This document shows, piece by piece, positions 37,918 through 49,600 of a DNA stretch of 64,000 nt. Below the pieces are notes generated by a model. It did not search any database. It was given only the letters and a program-made list of their open reading frames with translations, and was not told where the DNA came from. This stretch comes from an uncultured Tenacibaculum sp. (GTDB lineage: Bacteria > Bacteroidota > Bacteroidia > Flavobacteriales > Flavobacteriaceae), in contig NZ_CANNBW010000022.1 in assembly GCF_947502995.1 (NCBI RefSeq), positions 1 to 64,000 on the forward strand, read 5' to 3'. Each line of letters starts with the position of its first letter. Position 1 is the first letter of the stretch. The position numbers were made by a program, and so were the translations under genes.

Positions 37918-40900
37918 TTAATCGTTAATAGGATTTACATACTTAATTACTCTTTCTCTTCCTTCCTGAATACCTCCTGGTAAGATATATTTATAAGTTG
38001 TTTTGTACTTACCTTTTCTCATGTATGGAAATGCTTCAGAAATCATTTTTCTATACCTTGCATTATCTCTCCAAGGTAAATTTGAATTTAAAATTTGATA
38101 TGATAAATCTTCATAATCGTACCAATAATAATTAGTTAAATTGTAACTATACGGGAAGTATACACTAGTTTCACCAGTATATTCATTTTCTAAATACGTA
38201 ATATACCAAGCTAAAGGTTGTAAAGCTTCTACAGGAGGAACTCCAATTTCTTCAGTTTTTCTACTAACTGTAATCTCTCCTTCAAGAGGATAATTTTCAT
38301 ATAGTAATGGATATATTGTTTTTTTATAATACGAATCATCTAAAATAGCTGTTGCTACAACAACAGGTTTACCTTCGGTAAATTCATTACCAACTAATTC
38401 AACTAAATCAAATGGTTCATTTTGTTTTATACTTGAAAATAAACTTATACCGTATGGGTATATTACATGATCATATAAATCTTTAGTTACCTTAATGGAA
38501 TTCATTTTTTTATTAAATGTATCGTAACTACTCGTTTCAAAATCGTACAATAATAATTCTCGTTCTCCATCTTTTGTTGCATCTCCTTCTGCTTGTTTAG
38601 ATTTAACTTCTACAGAATTTTCTGAACTATCATCTAAATCTTTTTTATTGTAGGTTTCTGATATATTATCTCCTATTGTACTACCTTCAGAAATTAGTTT
38701 AATACTAGTTGAGTAAGCTGTACTATTGTTCATTCCTTCTGGCAATTGGAATACAATTTGTTTTTTCGCTGAACTGTAGGTAAATGAATTCTTCAGAACA
38801 TTACCTGTTTCAGAAGTCATAATCATAGTTTTATCCCAATCTGGCACAGCATCAAAAAGATAACTTTGACCTCTTTTTAAATTGATATATCCTTTACTAT
38901 ATTCTTCTATAAAAAAGTTCTTTTGTCCAATGACAGGATACATATATTGTATATTAGTTAAAGGAATGGTTTTTGGAGCTTCACCAGTTGTAAAGTTCAC
39001 TTCCTTAGTTTCCAAAGCTCTTTTACCTTCTGATTGCATTACTTCCCAACGCCCATTTTTAAACTCTTCAAAATGTAGTTGTATAAAGGCTTTTAAATTA
39101 GAATTTGGTGGTAATATCTCATGAGAATAAAAAGCAGCAGCATCATTATTATTACTCCATTTTACTTCTCCTTCAATTTTCTGTCCATCTTTAGTTACAG
39201 AAAATTCATCCATTAAAATTTTATACTTTCTATCACCAGTTTCGTCTGGTAATTCAAAAACTTTATTAACCTGTAAATTAAATACAGCTTGAGGAGCAGC
39301 AAATACATCTACATCTACACTGCCATCTTTAGGTTTTAAGTCACTAATGACAACAATATCATCAATAGGACTTCCTCCTACAATTTCACATTTTTCTCCA
39401 ATCTCAACTTTAAATCGGAAACTACCTTTAATCAGCCCTCCTAATAAATTGAATTTCCCGCCTAAATAACCTCTAAACCAAGATGGATTAGGAAGCTTCG
39501 CTTGTAATAGAACTGCTCCTCCTCCACTAATAATCGGGATTTTAGTTTTAAATCCGAATAATCTGAATGTTAAACCTAGCTCACCTTGAAGATATGCATA
39601 AGCTTGACCATTTGCATACCAACCATTCATACCTATAGGTTCCGAAGATCCTTTACAATGTGCATCTCCGTAATCTTTTACCATGATATCAAATCCAACA
39701 CCCGCATCAAATCTGGCATAAAAAATTAGAAAGGTTAAATCTCCTGTAGTTACACTTAAACTAGCTCCAAATGCTAAACCTTTACCTGATTCTAAACTAT
39801 TCAGTTCTCTCATGTAATCTAATTCAGCTAAATCTAATCCAAGAATATCTGCTACTTGCGGTGGTGGTGGTGGACTCCCAGGTAAATTATCTCCCGTCAT
39901 AAAATAAGCTCCCATTTTCATCTCTAAAATCAAGAGATCAATAGTAATACCTATTCTATCTTTTGGTGTACCAATTAATAAATGCCATTCATCTGGGGAT
40001 GCGTAAAAATCTAACCAACCAGCTCTACCATAATTTCCAACTCCTCTTACTATTCCTAAGTTTATGTATACTTCCGCCGTAGTTTGAAAAATATCATTTA
40101 CAAAATCGTACCCTATATATAAACTAGCTGCTATTGCAGCTGAAGTTTCTTGTGCCGGCAAATATGGATTTTCTATATCTTGAGAAACTTTGTCTAGATT
40201 TCCAATAACATCATCATAGAAATCATCTGGTAATGGAGAAATTAATTCTCCTTTTCCTTTTAAATATACTTCTTGTAATCCTCCACGACGATTAAACGCC
40301 ATTCCAAATTCAACGGTTGCGTGAAATAAATCTTCAGAATTTTGTGTGATAATACCTACTGATGCTTTCATACCGAAAGCATTATCTTCATAAGGCTCGT
40401 AAATTACACCAGAAGTTGAGGCACCAATTTGTTCGTAAGCAGCATTTTCTTTATTATTAACACCAGCCATCTTCATTCTGTTATACAATCCACCTCCAAA
40501 AGTATTCAATGCAAATCCAGTAAAAATTGGAACTCCAGAAGGAATGGTTACCTGACCGTCTGCAAACCAATATCTAAACTTCTCAGTTCTTCCAAATAAT
40601 GCTTTTACATCAACTTTAAAACCTTCTAAACCTTTGTTAAATGTAGCTCCAACTGCACCTGCGAATCCTGTACCATAAGTAGGATCATCATCGAAAATAA
40701 ATATTGATCCTCGTAACTCTGTACCAGCAACATCCATTTGAATGAATAACTTCTCTAAAGTAACTCCATCAAATTTCCATTTTCTATCTTGTTGTTTCGC
40801 TTTAATTACAAGCTTACTGGATCCTCCGTTTCCACCATCAGATTCTGAAGTTAAATTAACAGAAAGATCAATAATTAAATCTGCCCGATTATCTGTTGGG

Positions 40901-42564
40901 GTTCGTAATCCTATTTCATTAATAGTAACAGGGAAACCTGCGAGTCCGAGTTTACCTTTAGTACCAAAATATTCGACGGAGAACATGGGGGATTCAGTTT
41001 GAATCACCATTTTTTCAAATACAATTCCCTCAAAGCTTACTGAACTATCTTTTTTCTTTGGTTTTGGTTTATTCGGATCTTTTTTTCCTGGTGATGTTCT
41101 GATTGTTACAGATCCGTTTAAAGAAGCTTTGGGTCTGAAATTACCATCTTTCACAAGCATTTCAATAAATGAATCTTTGGTTAAATGCACATCTGCTGCA
41201 TCCCAAAGATCAAAATTGATATCTTTCTCCGTTTCTACTCTTAATTTATATTCTCCTGGTTGAAAAACCGCACTATATTTTAAACTATCTAACTCTGAAA
41301 CGGGTAAAACTAACTTTCCATTAAAAGCTCCAGCTTTTAAATTATTAGTTTCAATATCTAACATAAAATAATCCAAAGAAAAATCCCAACCGGAAGCATC
41401 TCCTTCATTTAAACTTAAAATATTTTCACCAATAAATTTACCAGTTATTCCTTGTCCATCAATAATAAGATCTGTTGCACCAAATCCGATTCTATCTTTA
41501 CCGCCACCTTTAATTTTAAATTCTTGCGGTAAAATAACTTTTAAAGATTTTACATAAACCCCTCTCCATAAAGTAGGCTCTTCTTTGTAATATTTATTTA
41601 AATATGCTGCTGGTGTTGCTTCGTCGTTTCGTAAATCACTAAAATCGAATACAGCTGTATTTAATTGAAAAGTAGTTCCTTCTAAGCCTTTGACTCCAAA
41701 TTCAGGTAATGAAATGTTTACAACCATATCATTCCAATCTGATATGGAAGTTTTAAAATCAGCTTCTACATAACCAATCTTCTTTTTACCATTTTTATCT
41801 ACAGGGTGTAATAAACCATTTGCAAATTTGATATTAGCATCTAAGCCTAATTCCTTAAAACCAGAACAATCAATAATAGCGTATGTTCCAGGTTGTTCAA
41901 AGCTTCCTTTTAAGGTAAGTAGTATTGAACCTTTATTAAAGTTTGTAGTAAACTGTGAAATTAAATGAAGTTTCGCATCCCCTATAATACCTCCTTCATG
42001 TGATAATTTTACATTTGAAGCTCCAAGAATTAATTCTTGTTTTCCTCTTTTTTCATTTTTACTTGGAAACTCTATTTTTAAGAATACTGTTAACTCCGTA
42101 AATGCTGGTTTGAAAACTGCCTTAGCAATTCCCATAGTATACTTTACATTACTAATATTCATTGGTTTTGTAGCCACAGGCAACTGTGCTAAACCATCTT
42201 TGGTAATAACATCGATATAGTTTTCTGTTTCTTCAATTAAATTGAAAGTATTCACAGCCATATCTAACCACTCTTTATTTTTAGTAGAATCGTTAGATAT
42301 AAATTGATAACCTTCATCAGTAAAACGTTGCTCTTTTACAGGAGTAAAGTTATCTTCTAGTTTATCGAATTTCGATAAAGATTTAAAGCTACGAAATTGT
42401 TTATTAGAATTAAGTTTTGTCGCTTTTAACTTAGGTGTTGTTACCTTAGTTTTCTTAGCAATTTTTAAACTATCGATGTAATTTTTACTATACTTTGTTG
42501 TAGCGAAAAGGTTTGCGCTTAACATAAGTATTAGTAAAAAAATTAGGGGTAATTTTTTCTTCAT
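37918..42564 (-). CDS. Very large secreted beta-rich protein, unknown function
   Basis: This 1548-residue protein has a signal peptide (about 1-22, ending NLFAT). The middle (about 100-1100) consists of long amphipathic beta-strand repeats with G, F and D, such as DGQGITGKFIGENILSLNEG, a PPPPPQV linker near residue 895, and glycine-rich stretches like FGGGLYNRMKMAG. The C-terminal third has beta-sandwich-like segments. I see no enzyme motif and no sorting domain. I do not recognise the family. It is the first gene of a three-gene cluster with the fibronectin protein and the SprB adhesin, preceded by a 300-bp gap with two palindromes. Confidence 0.7.
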   Translation of the reverse strand: MKKKLPLIFLLILMLSANLFATTKYSKNYIDSLKIAKKTKVTTPKLKATKLNSNKQFRSFKSLSKFDKLEDNFTPVKEQRFTDEGYQFISNDSTKNKEWLDMAVNTFNLIEETENYIDVITKDGLAQLPVATKPMNISNVKYTMGIAKAVFKPAFTELTVFLKIEFPSKNEKRGKQELILGASNVKLSHEGGIIGDAKLHLISQFTTNFNKGSILLTLKGSFEQPGTYAIIDCSGFKELGLDANIKFANGLLHPVDKNGKKKIGYVEADFKTSISDWNDMVVNISLPEFGVKGLEGTTFQLNTAVFDFSDLRNDEATPAAYLNKYYKEEPTLWRGVYVKSLKVILPQEFKIKGGGKDRIGFGATDLIIDGQGITGKFIGENILSLNEGDASGWDFSLDYFMLDIETNNLKAGAFNGKLVLPVSELDSLKYSAVFQPGEYKLRVETEKDINFDLWDAADVHLTKDSFIEMLVKDGNFRPKASLNGSVTIRTSPGKKDPNKPKPKKKDSSVSFEGIVFEKMVIQTESPMFSVEYFGTKGKLGLAGFPVTINEIGLRTPTDNRADLIIDLSVNLTSESDGGNGGSSKLVIKAKQQDRKWKFDGVTLEKLFIQMDVAGTELRGSIFIFDDDPTYGTGFAGAVGATFNKGLEGFKVDVKALFGRTEKFRYWFADGQVTIPSGVPIFTGFALNTFGGGLYNRMKMAGVNNKENAAYEQIGASTSGVIYEPYEDNAFGMKASVGIITQNSEDLFHATVEFGMAFNRRGGLQEVYLKGKGELISPLPDDFYDDVIGNLDKVSQDIENPYLPAQETSAAIAASLYIGYDFVNDIFQTTAEVYINLGIVRGVGNYGRAGWLDFYASPDEWHLLIGTPKDRIGITIDLLILEMKMGAYFMTGDNLPGSPPPPPQVADILGLDLAELDYMRELNSLESGKGLAFGASLSVTTGDLTFLIFYARFDAGVGFDIMVKDYGDAHCKGSSEPIGMNGWYANGQAYAYLQGELGLTFRLFGFKTKIPIISGGGAVLLQAKLPNPSWFRGYLGGKFNLLGGLIKGSFRFKVEIGEKCEIVGGSPIDDIVVISDLKPKDGSVDVDVFAAPQAVFNLQVNKVFELPDETGDRKYKILMDEFSVTKDGQKIEGEVKWSNNNDAAAFYSHEILPPNSNLKAFIQLHFEEFKNGRWEVMQSEGKRALETKEVNFTTGEAPKTIPLTNIQYMYPVIGQKNFFIEEYSKGYINLKRGQSYLFDAVPDWDKTMIMTSETGNVLKNSFTYSSAKKQIVFQLPEGMNNSTAYSTSIKLISEGSTIGDNISETYNKKDLDDSSENSVEVKSKQAEGDATKDGERELLLYDFETSSYDTFNKKMNSIKVTKDLYDHVIYPYGISLFSSIKQNEPFDLVELVGNEFTEGKPVVVATAILDDSYYKKTIYPLLYENYPLEGEITVSRKTEEIGVPPVEALQPLAWYITYLENEYTGETSVYFPYSYNLTNYYWYDYEDLSYQILNSNLPWRDNARYRKMISEAFPYMRKGKYKTTYKYILPGGIQEGRERVIKYVNPIND

Positions 42565-42864
42565 ATACTTTTAAAAAACTTAAAATTTTCTTCTTATATC
42601 AATTAATAATCTTACAATTATTGCAACATATACTTTATTAAAAATGCCTTTATCGAATTCCCCGTTTTGAATTGGACTTGGTTTTTAAATGGTTACAATA
42701 GCATTAAAATGCTATTATTAAAGTTCTAAATAAATTTATTTAGGACTATGTTAAATTACGACCATGCTGTTTAATCGATTTTAACAAGGTGCAAATAAAG
42801 TTAAAAAAAACTGAAAATCATAATTTTATGTTAAAACGATGTGATTAAGACTTAAAAAGTTACT
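42565..42864. other. 300-bp gene-free gap between the two surface-protein units
   Basis: No plausible coding frame is visible. The gap contains two inverted repeats: a 9-bp pair (42697-42705 with 42708-42716, core ATAGCATT/AATGCTAT) and an 18-bp perfect palindrome CTAAATAAATTTATTTAG (42726-42743). On the minus strand they lie upstream of the 1548-residue protein gene and downstream of the immunity gene, so they could be an operator, a terminator without a T-run, or both. The gap is the best place for the promoter of the adhesin unit. Confidence 0.55.
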
Positions 42865-43656
42865 TTAAATAATTCCATCATTTTTCATCTGTTCATATTC
42901 GAATGGGCGTATTATATTCTCTTTAATTTCATAAAAATTTGCATTAGTAACTCCAACAGAGTTTAATGCTTTTACTACTTCTTCACTTACATATAGAACT
43001 TCTGAGTACCCCCATAGTACGTCATAATTATGCTTATACACTTTGTTTTGAAATCTTACTTTATTCTTTCTTAATAACTCTTTATCTCTATATTTGAATA
43101 TATAAGTTCCTAATGTATCTTTTTTAGCATACATATCTTTTGATGTTTTTATAGTTCCTTCTGGAAATATATTTACTACAGATTTATTTCCTTCAATATC
43201 TTGAGTAACTTCTTCAAATGTACACTTCTGATAATCGATTATATCATCACCAACTGTAGTACTTTTTTCTGCCTTCATATGAAATAAAAAATAATCTTTA
43301 TTTATAATTTTTAAATCTTTACTTTCAATTACTAAGGGGTAAAAACGACAATCTGGAAGTCTAAACTTTTCTAAAACATCTTTTACTTTTTTACTAATTA
43401 TTTTAGTGACACCTTTTTTAGGTTCATCATCTCCTGTTGTAATATCTGTATACCAACTTAAGACATCTAAAAAAGGAGTTTCTCCTTTCCAAACACTCAA
43501 ATCCTTAAAAGAATCTATAAGTCTCATTTTTAAAGGTGTGACTTCTTCTCTTAACCATTGATTATTATTTATTGGGCTAATAATATCTCCGTAATCTTCT
43601 AGGTATACATTAACATACCATTGAAAAGTTGCATTAGTAAATTCAAAAAATTTCAT
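42865..43656 (-). CDS. Probable immunity protein for the adjacent toxin
   Basis: This 263-residue protein has no signal peptide or membrane segment, so it is cytoplasmic. It starts 10 bases after the stop of the 2123-residue toxin gene, the usual toxin-immunity arrangement. The C-terminal part (VLYVSEEVVKALNSVGVTNA and NFYEI) resembles the end of DUF1629/Imm11-like immunity proteins, in which a subunit-like EEVKEALEEAGLTGVEF pattern is typical. A different immunity family such as Imm43 is possible. Both position and composition support immunity; the family assignment is tentative. Confidence 0.6.
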   Translation of the reverse strand: MKFFEFTNATFQWYVNVYLEDYGDIISPINNNQWLREEVTPLKMRLIDSFKDLSVWKGETPFLDVLSWYTDITTGDDEPKKGVTKIISKKVKDVLEKFRLPDCRFYPLVIESKDLKIINKDYFLFHMKAEKSTTVGDDIIDYQKCTFEEVTQDIEGNKSVVNIFPEGTIKTSKDMYAKKDTLGTYIFKYRDKELLRKNKVRFQNKVYKHNYDVLWGYSEVLYVSEEVVKALNSVGVTNANFYEIKENIIRPFEYEQMKNDGII

Positions 43657-43666
43657 TTGTATATGT

Positions 43667-46600
43667 TTAATTTAACATTTCCATTAAAACACTCTCATTT
43701 ATTAAGTCATCCACTTTTGTTCTAATCCATTCTCCAGAAGGATTACGGTGACCTATAACACATTTCTCTAATAATAAGTCTTGTAATTTTTCTTGTACTC
43801 TTAAAACTTCATCTCCAAAAACTTCCATAACCTCATCTATATCATCAAAATCATTCATATGCTTCTTCCAACGATTATTAAAAAAGTTAATCAGTGTTGT
43901 ATTATAAGTATCATGATTTGCATGCACTCCTCTTTCTGCTCTACCAACTCTTTTTCTTGTATATCCTTCTAACATGATAAGATTTGCTAACCCATCATGT
44001 CTTTTACCATTAACATCCATAAGAGTGTGACCAACTCTATCATACCATATCCTATATCCTTCACTTCTTTTTATTGCTTCAATTACAAAAATATGATGTG
44101 ATTGAAATCCATTAAAATGCTCTGTAGCTTCTTTTAATTCTTTAAAAAACCCCTTCCAATCATTACCTTTCACTGCATATGTAATCTTTTTTCCTTCAAC
44201 ATAGACTTCAAAAGTATATGCTTTTTTCATTTTTTCATAAGCCTCACCTGTTAATTTCTCTAAAGCTTCGATATTGTAATCATTAACCTTACCTGACCAT
44301 TTAGCAGCGTCAGCAGCATTCTCGAAACCAAATAATTTCAGAAGATCCTTTAAATCTGTATTTCTGTCACCATAGTCTAAGACTATCACTTCTATTTTTT
44401 TTCGTTTATTAGCTAAATCATATAAATCTTGGAAATTAAATTTTGCATTCACATCATACTCCGCTAACTCCAACCAAGCTTCAATATGTTCATCTTTAAG
44501 ATTTTTTATATTATTAGCTAATAAATTATCTTTATTAACACTGCTAACTTTTTTTGAATCTACAAAACTTAAAACTCTAAGAAATTCTTCTTGCATGGAT
44601 TTCTTCATTGTATTGAAACTCTCTAACACATTAGAAAAACCATCCAGATTATCAAAGTTCTTTACTAAATCAGGGTGAGATCTTTGTAATATTTTCCATG
44701 CATCTATATGCTTATCGGTGATTTGATCTATATTCTTAAATAAAAGTTCTCTTACTAAGATTTTTGGTAACTTAACACCTTTTTTAACAAATAAATCAGC
44801 AATAAACTTTCCTCTTTCTTCTAAATTATCAAACTTACCTTCTATTTTTTTAGCTAAATCTGGGTAATTTTGTAATAATTCTGCCCAATTAATATCGTCA
44901 ATTGATCTAGTAGAAAGTTCTAGAAAATCGTCTGCATAAGTTACATCGTCTAACTTGTCAGCATCTGGCCCTCTTGGCCTAGCATTTTCTGGTAGAACTT
45001 TCTCTTGTCTATTCGCTCCTAATTCATACCATTGGGTACTTCCATTTGGTTGCCTTGGTACTACAGTAACTAAACCATCATTATGCACTCTTATATATCC
45101 ATCAGTAGCTTGTACTGTAAACTTATCACCTAATTTATTGGCAAAATCTTGAGCTCCTTCAAGATTTGTACATGATAATAATCTTACCTTATCTGCATTT
45201 GGATGATTGTCCTCTAACCACTTTTTAATATTTACAATATCAGGTACTTCATTACCATCTACAATAATTTTATTATCAGCACCATGTACAACTATATCAA
45301 TTACATTATCTGCAGTTTGAGATTCAATTGCTTGAAGTCTTTTTGTTGTTTTTCCTAAGTCACCTCCTAAAACTAACATATGATTAGCTGCAGAAATTTC
45401 ACCTACTCCATCAATTATATCAACAACAAAACCTTCTGATCGTAGTCTATTTCTAGCATCTTGTACACTTTTCCCAGCTATTTCAGTTAATAATTCTTCT
45501 CCTTCCGCTAACTCTTCTTCTGCTTTCTTTATTATATATTCATATGATTCATCTGCTTTTTTGAGCTTAGCTAACTTATATGACTTAATTAGCTTTGTTC
45601 CATATTGAGCATAACCGAACATTGCGACGCCAAATGAATATTCAAGGACTCTTCCTGTGTCTTTATTATATGTTGCAAAAGCTAACCCTACAAAATCAAA
45701 AACAGTATCTAATCCTACAGGTGCAAAGAATAATGAAGCTGCATCTATCATACCGTAGATGACTTCATTAGGATTTATTTCTCCATCATAAAAATGTTTC
45801 TTTGTATCTAAGTTGCCATAAGAGTCAAAAGTATAAGCTATACTAACTAAGAAATCGAAATTTTCATCTTTATCAAAATGAAAATTTGCATATTCCATTT
45901 GTAAACCATTATCAAATGTTTCGTTGGTTATGTATACTTCTCTTAATTGTATTTCTCCATTAACTTTCTCGAAATAATGTTTATTATTATTTTCAATAGC
46001 CTCAGCATCTTTATCTTCAGCTTCTAAAATTAGAGCATCATACTCTTTCTTCCATTTTATAAACTTTCTTTCATACTCTAATTTTTCTTGTGTAGAAGCA
46101 TCTTCTTTCAATTCCCCTACTTCGGTCTTTTTATCTCTTAGCTTTTTATCTATTAATTTTAAGTATGGTGACTTTAATGTAGATAATACATTAATTAAAG
46201 GAAAACCTCTAACATTACTTTTAGATTGCTTTTGTAATGTATGAACTGAAAAATCAGATTTTATTACTGTCGCATATAAATTTAAAGGTTTTTCAATCGT
46301 TTTGAATACATTTATAATATCGGTAAATGGGGAATCACCTTTTTCTACTTCGCTTGGTAAAACTATATTAGATGAATTTTGTCCATAACCTATATTGTAA
46401 CATACATCATTATTAAAAAGACCAACTCCAAAAATTGATTCATAATTAGATGATGATAATACTAGATGAACTACTTTCTTTCCATTAATAAAGGCTTGGT
46501 TTGCAATAATACTTTTTTCTGCCATATCACTTAATAAAGCAGTTGGGATACTAGTATTATTTGACTCTAGTTGTAAAAAACTTACTACAAAATAAGTATC

Positions 46601-49600
46601 GGTGTAATGAGCTAATAAATGTAATTTATCTTCTAAAATTTCATAATTCTTAGCAGCTTCTAAAGCATTAATATCCTTACCGTTGATAAATTGTAAATGA
46701 CTGAAATTACCCTTATCTCTAGTCTCTGTACTAGATGTATTCTCTATTTGTGCTAGAGCTGTACTTAAAGATTCATTTAATTTAGTTTGATACTTATCTA
46801 ATGAAGACACATCTTCTTCTTTATCATAAGATAGAGCTACAAAACTATTACAATTACTAGTTTGTTGAGTTTGTGAACTACATTTTATTAGTGTTATTTT
46901 AGATCTTAAATTTTCTGCTACTATTGGATTTTTTCCTTTTTGTCCTTTAACATTTTCCCATTTAGCTTTATAATAAGAATTTTTACCACAAACTCCGTTG
47001 AAATTAAAGACTGCAATTGAATCGTTGTCACTTAAAGTAGAAGTTTTTAAATCATAGAATTTTTTCTCTTTGTTAGAATAATATCCTTCAAAAGATCCTT
47101 GAGCATTAAATTTAGCATAATAATATATACTATTATCTTTATCCTTTTTGATTTTGAAGCCAGGTACAGAACCTTTTACATACTTATCTCCTTCTACTTT
47201 ATTTGCTATAGACTTAGTGTTTGGAACTGTAAATACTTTCCAGTCAGGAGTTAACCAATATAACCCACCTAATTCCCCATCTTCATCATCTTGGAACCAA
47301 TAAATTTGAATTCCTGGAGCATGTATTTTTTTCCAATCTAAATGATTCAGTACTGTTCCATCTCCGTTATCCATTAAAAAATCCGTAGCTCCTTTCGGAG
47401 TGCTGAATTCTTCCCAAGGATGCTCTAATCCGAAAATACCATGACCTAATTCGTGAGCCATAGTTTTAGCTTGTTTTTCTACAGTATTATTTTGGTCGTG
47501 AATAAAAACAAAACCAAACTGACTCTTTAAAGGCATAAAACCATTTATACCTGTACCTCTTGTAGTTCCAACATTAGTTACAAAAACATAATACGTCTTC
47601 TTATTGTATGTGTTTTTTTGTTTTATAAAATTTTTAAAAGCCTTTTGTTCTGAAGTATAATAAGATGTCATTCCACTCTCTCCAACTTCTAATCGACCAT
47701 CATTATTTTTATCCCATTCATAAATTTCATCTAGAGATACAGCTTTATAATCTTGAAGATTTAAACGAACTCCAGATTTAGCATAAATTTCAGCAACCCT
47801 AGTCTTAACTTCATCATTTACTTCATTAATACCTACAGGAACCAATGTTACATTAATAGGCTCTAACTTATCTGAAGCCAAATGTGTTACTAACAAACTT
47901 CCTGCAATATCAAATTTCTTTGGATCTTCTTTAGATCGAATTACCGCAACGATTTCTTCATCTGCATAATCGAACTTACGTTCTAATTCTAAATCTGCAG
48001 TATTAGTAGCATCATCCCAACGAAGTATATTTACCTTAGCTCCTTCTTTTGTTTTGAAAATAATACTATCTCTCTTAATAGAATTATCTGTAATTTCAAC
48101 TTTAGCTTGAATAATATCTTTCCCTTTGTTATCGGAAATTGCTTTATAACCAATATGATATTTACCACCATCATATGCTAAAGATTTATAATGCTCATCT
48201 AGCTTTTCATAAGATCCTTCTGGTTTTTTATCAAAATGATAAAATCCAGATCTTTTAAAATATACAACTACTCCTTTTGCAGTAATTGCATTGTATTCTC
48301 CATCTGAATCTACTCCGTTAGTTGTTGCATCAGTTACTGCTCCACCTTCTGCACCTTCTCCTTTTGTTATTTTTCCATCTTCACCATAAGACCAAACATC
48401 TCCATTGGCATCTGTAATAGTAACATCTGTATTACCAGGTATTATAGCTTCTTGAGGATCACCATTTTCATCAACTCCGGTTACAACTAACGCTCCATTT
48501 TCATCAATGGTAATTTCAGTAATTACAAAATCAACTTTAACTCCATCTTTATCTGTAGAATCTCCACCAATTGCTTCTGCAATATCAATATTAACATCTA
48601 CCGTCATAGAAGCTCCTTCTCCAAATTTAGGATCGTAAAGCGTTACTATCTCTCCTTCTGCTAATTGATTAGAAGAATTAACTAAAACTCCATTGAAAGT
48701 AACTGCAAATTTCGCAAAATTTAAATACGGAATAGAAACAAAACCATTTCCTGAAATTACTCCACTAGATTGACTCGTTATATTTGTTAAAGTCACTTTA
48801 AAATCTCCAGCAGTAATTTGATCTCCGATATATAAACCTGGGTGTGGTTCTCTATTTGAAATTGCAATCGCATCTGGAACAATACCACAATTGTAATTTG
48901 CATCTTCATTAGTCACCATATCTGTTGTGATATACTGAGGTTCTGAATAGTCACTGTATTGGTACGTACATTTACCCTTTATTTTATACTCATACGTAAC
49001 ACCAGCTTTTAAATTCCAAATTGTTGCCCAACTACTATTGGTTTTCTTTGTAAACCAGTGTGCATCTGGATTATCTGCTTCTCGATAAGCAATAATATAT
49101 TCTGAATGTACTGTAGGATCTTGATCCCAGAACACATTTATCTTTGAGGTTCCTTTTGCTTCTGCACTTACATTTTCAGGAACTAAACAAGGAGCTGTTC
49201 TTGAAAACCAAAAAATTTCACTGAATCCTTGATTTTTAAACAGTCCTATTTCTTCTAATCCTTGTAAAGCTTTTGCTTTTACTCGCCAAGCATATTTTTT
49301 ACCTGGTAATAATTGCGGTTTGTCTGGTCCGTAAATTAAGGTTGTTCTTCTTGTAGTTTCCTCGTAAATAGGTGCTTGAGATAAAAATGCTGTTTGTGGA
49401 TTTACATTATTATCCCAAATCTCTACTAAACTAAATTCATATTCAACATTACTAACGTTAATGTGACGTGGTGTCCATTGAAAAGCAATATTTTCAAAAT
49501 CAGTTGGTTCTATATTAGTACCATTCTGAGGAAAATTTAGAATAGGTGGTTCATTTTTGAATATGAAAACTGTAGCACATTGTTTAGCGGAAAGCTTGGC

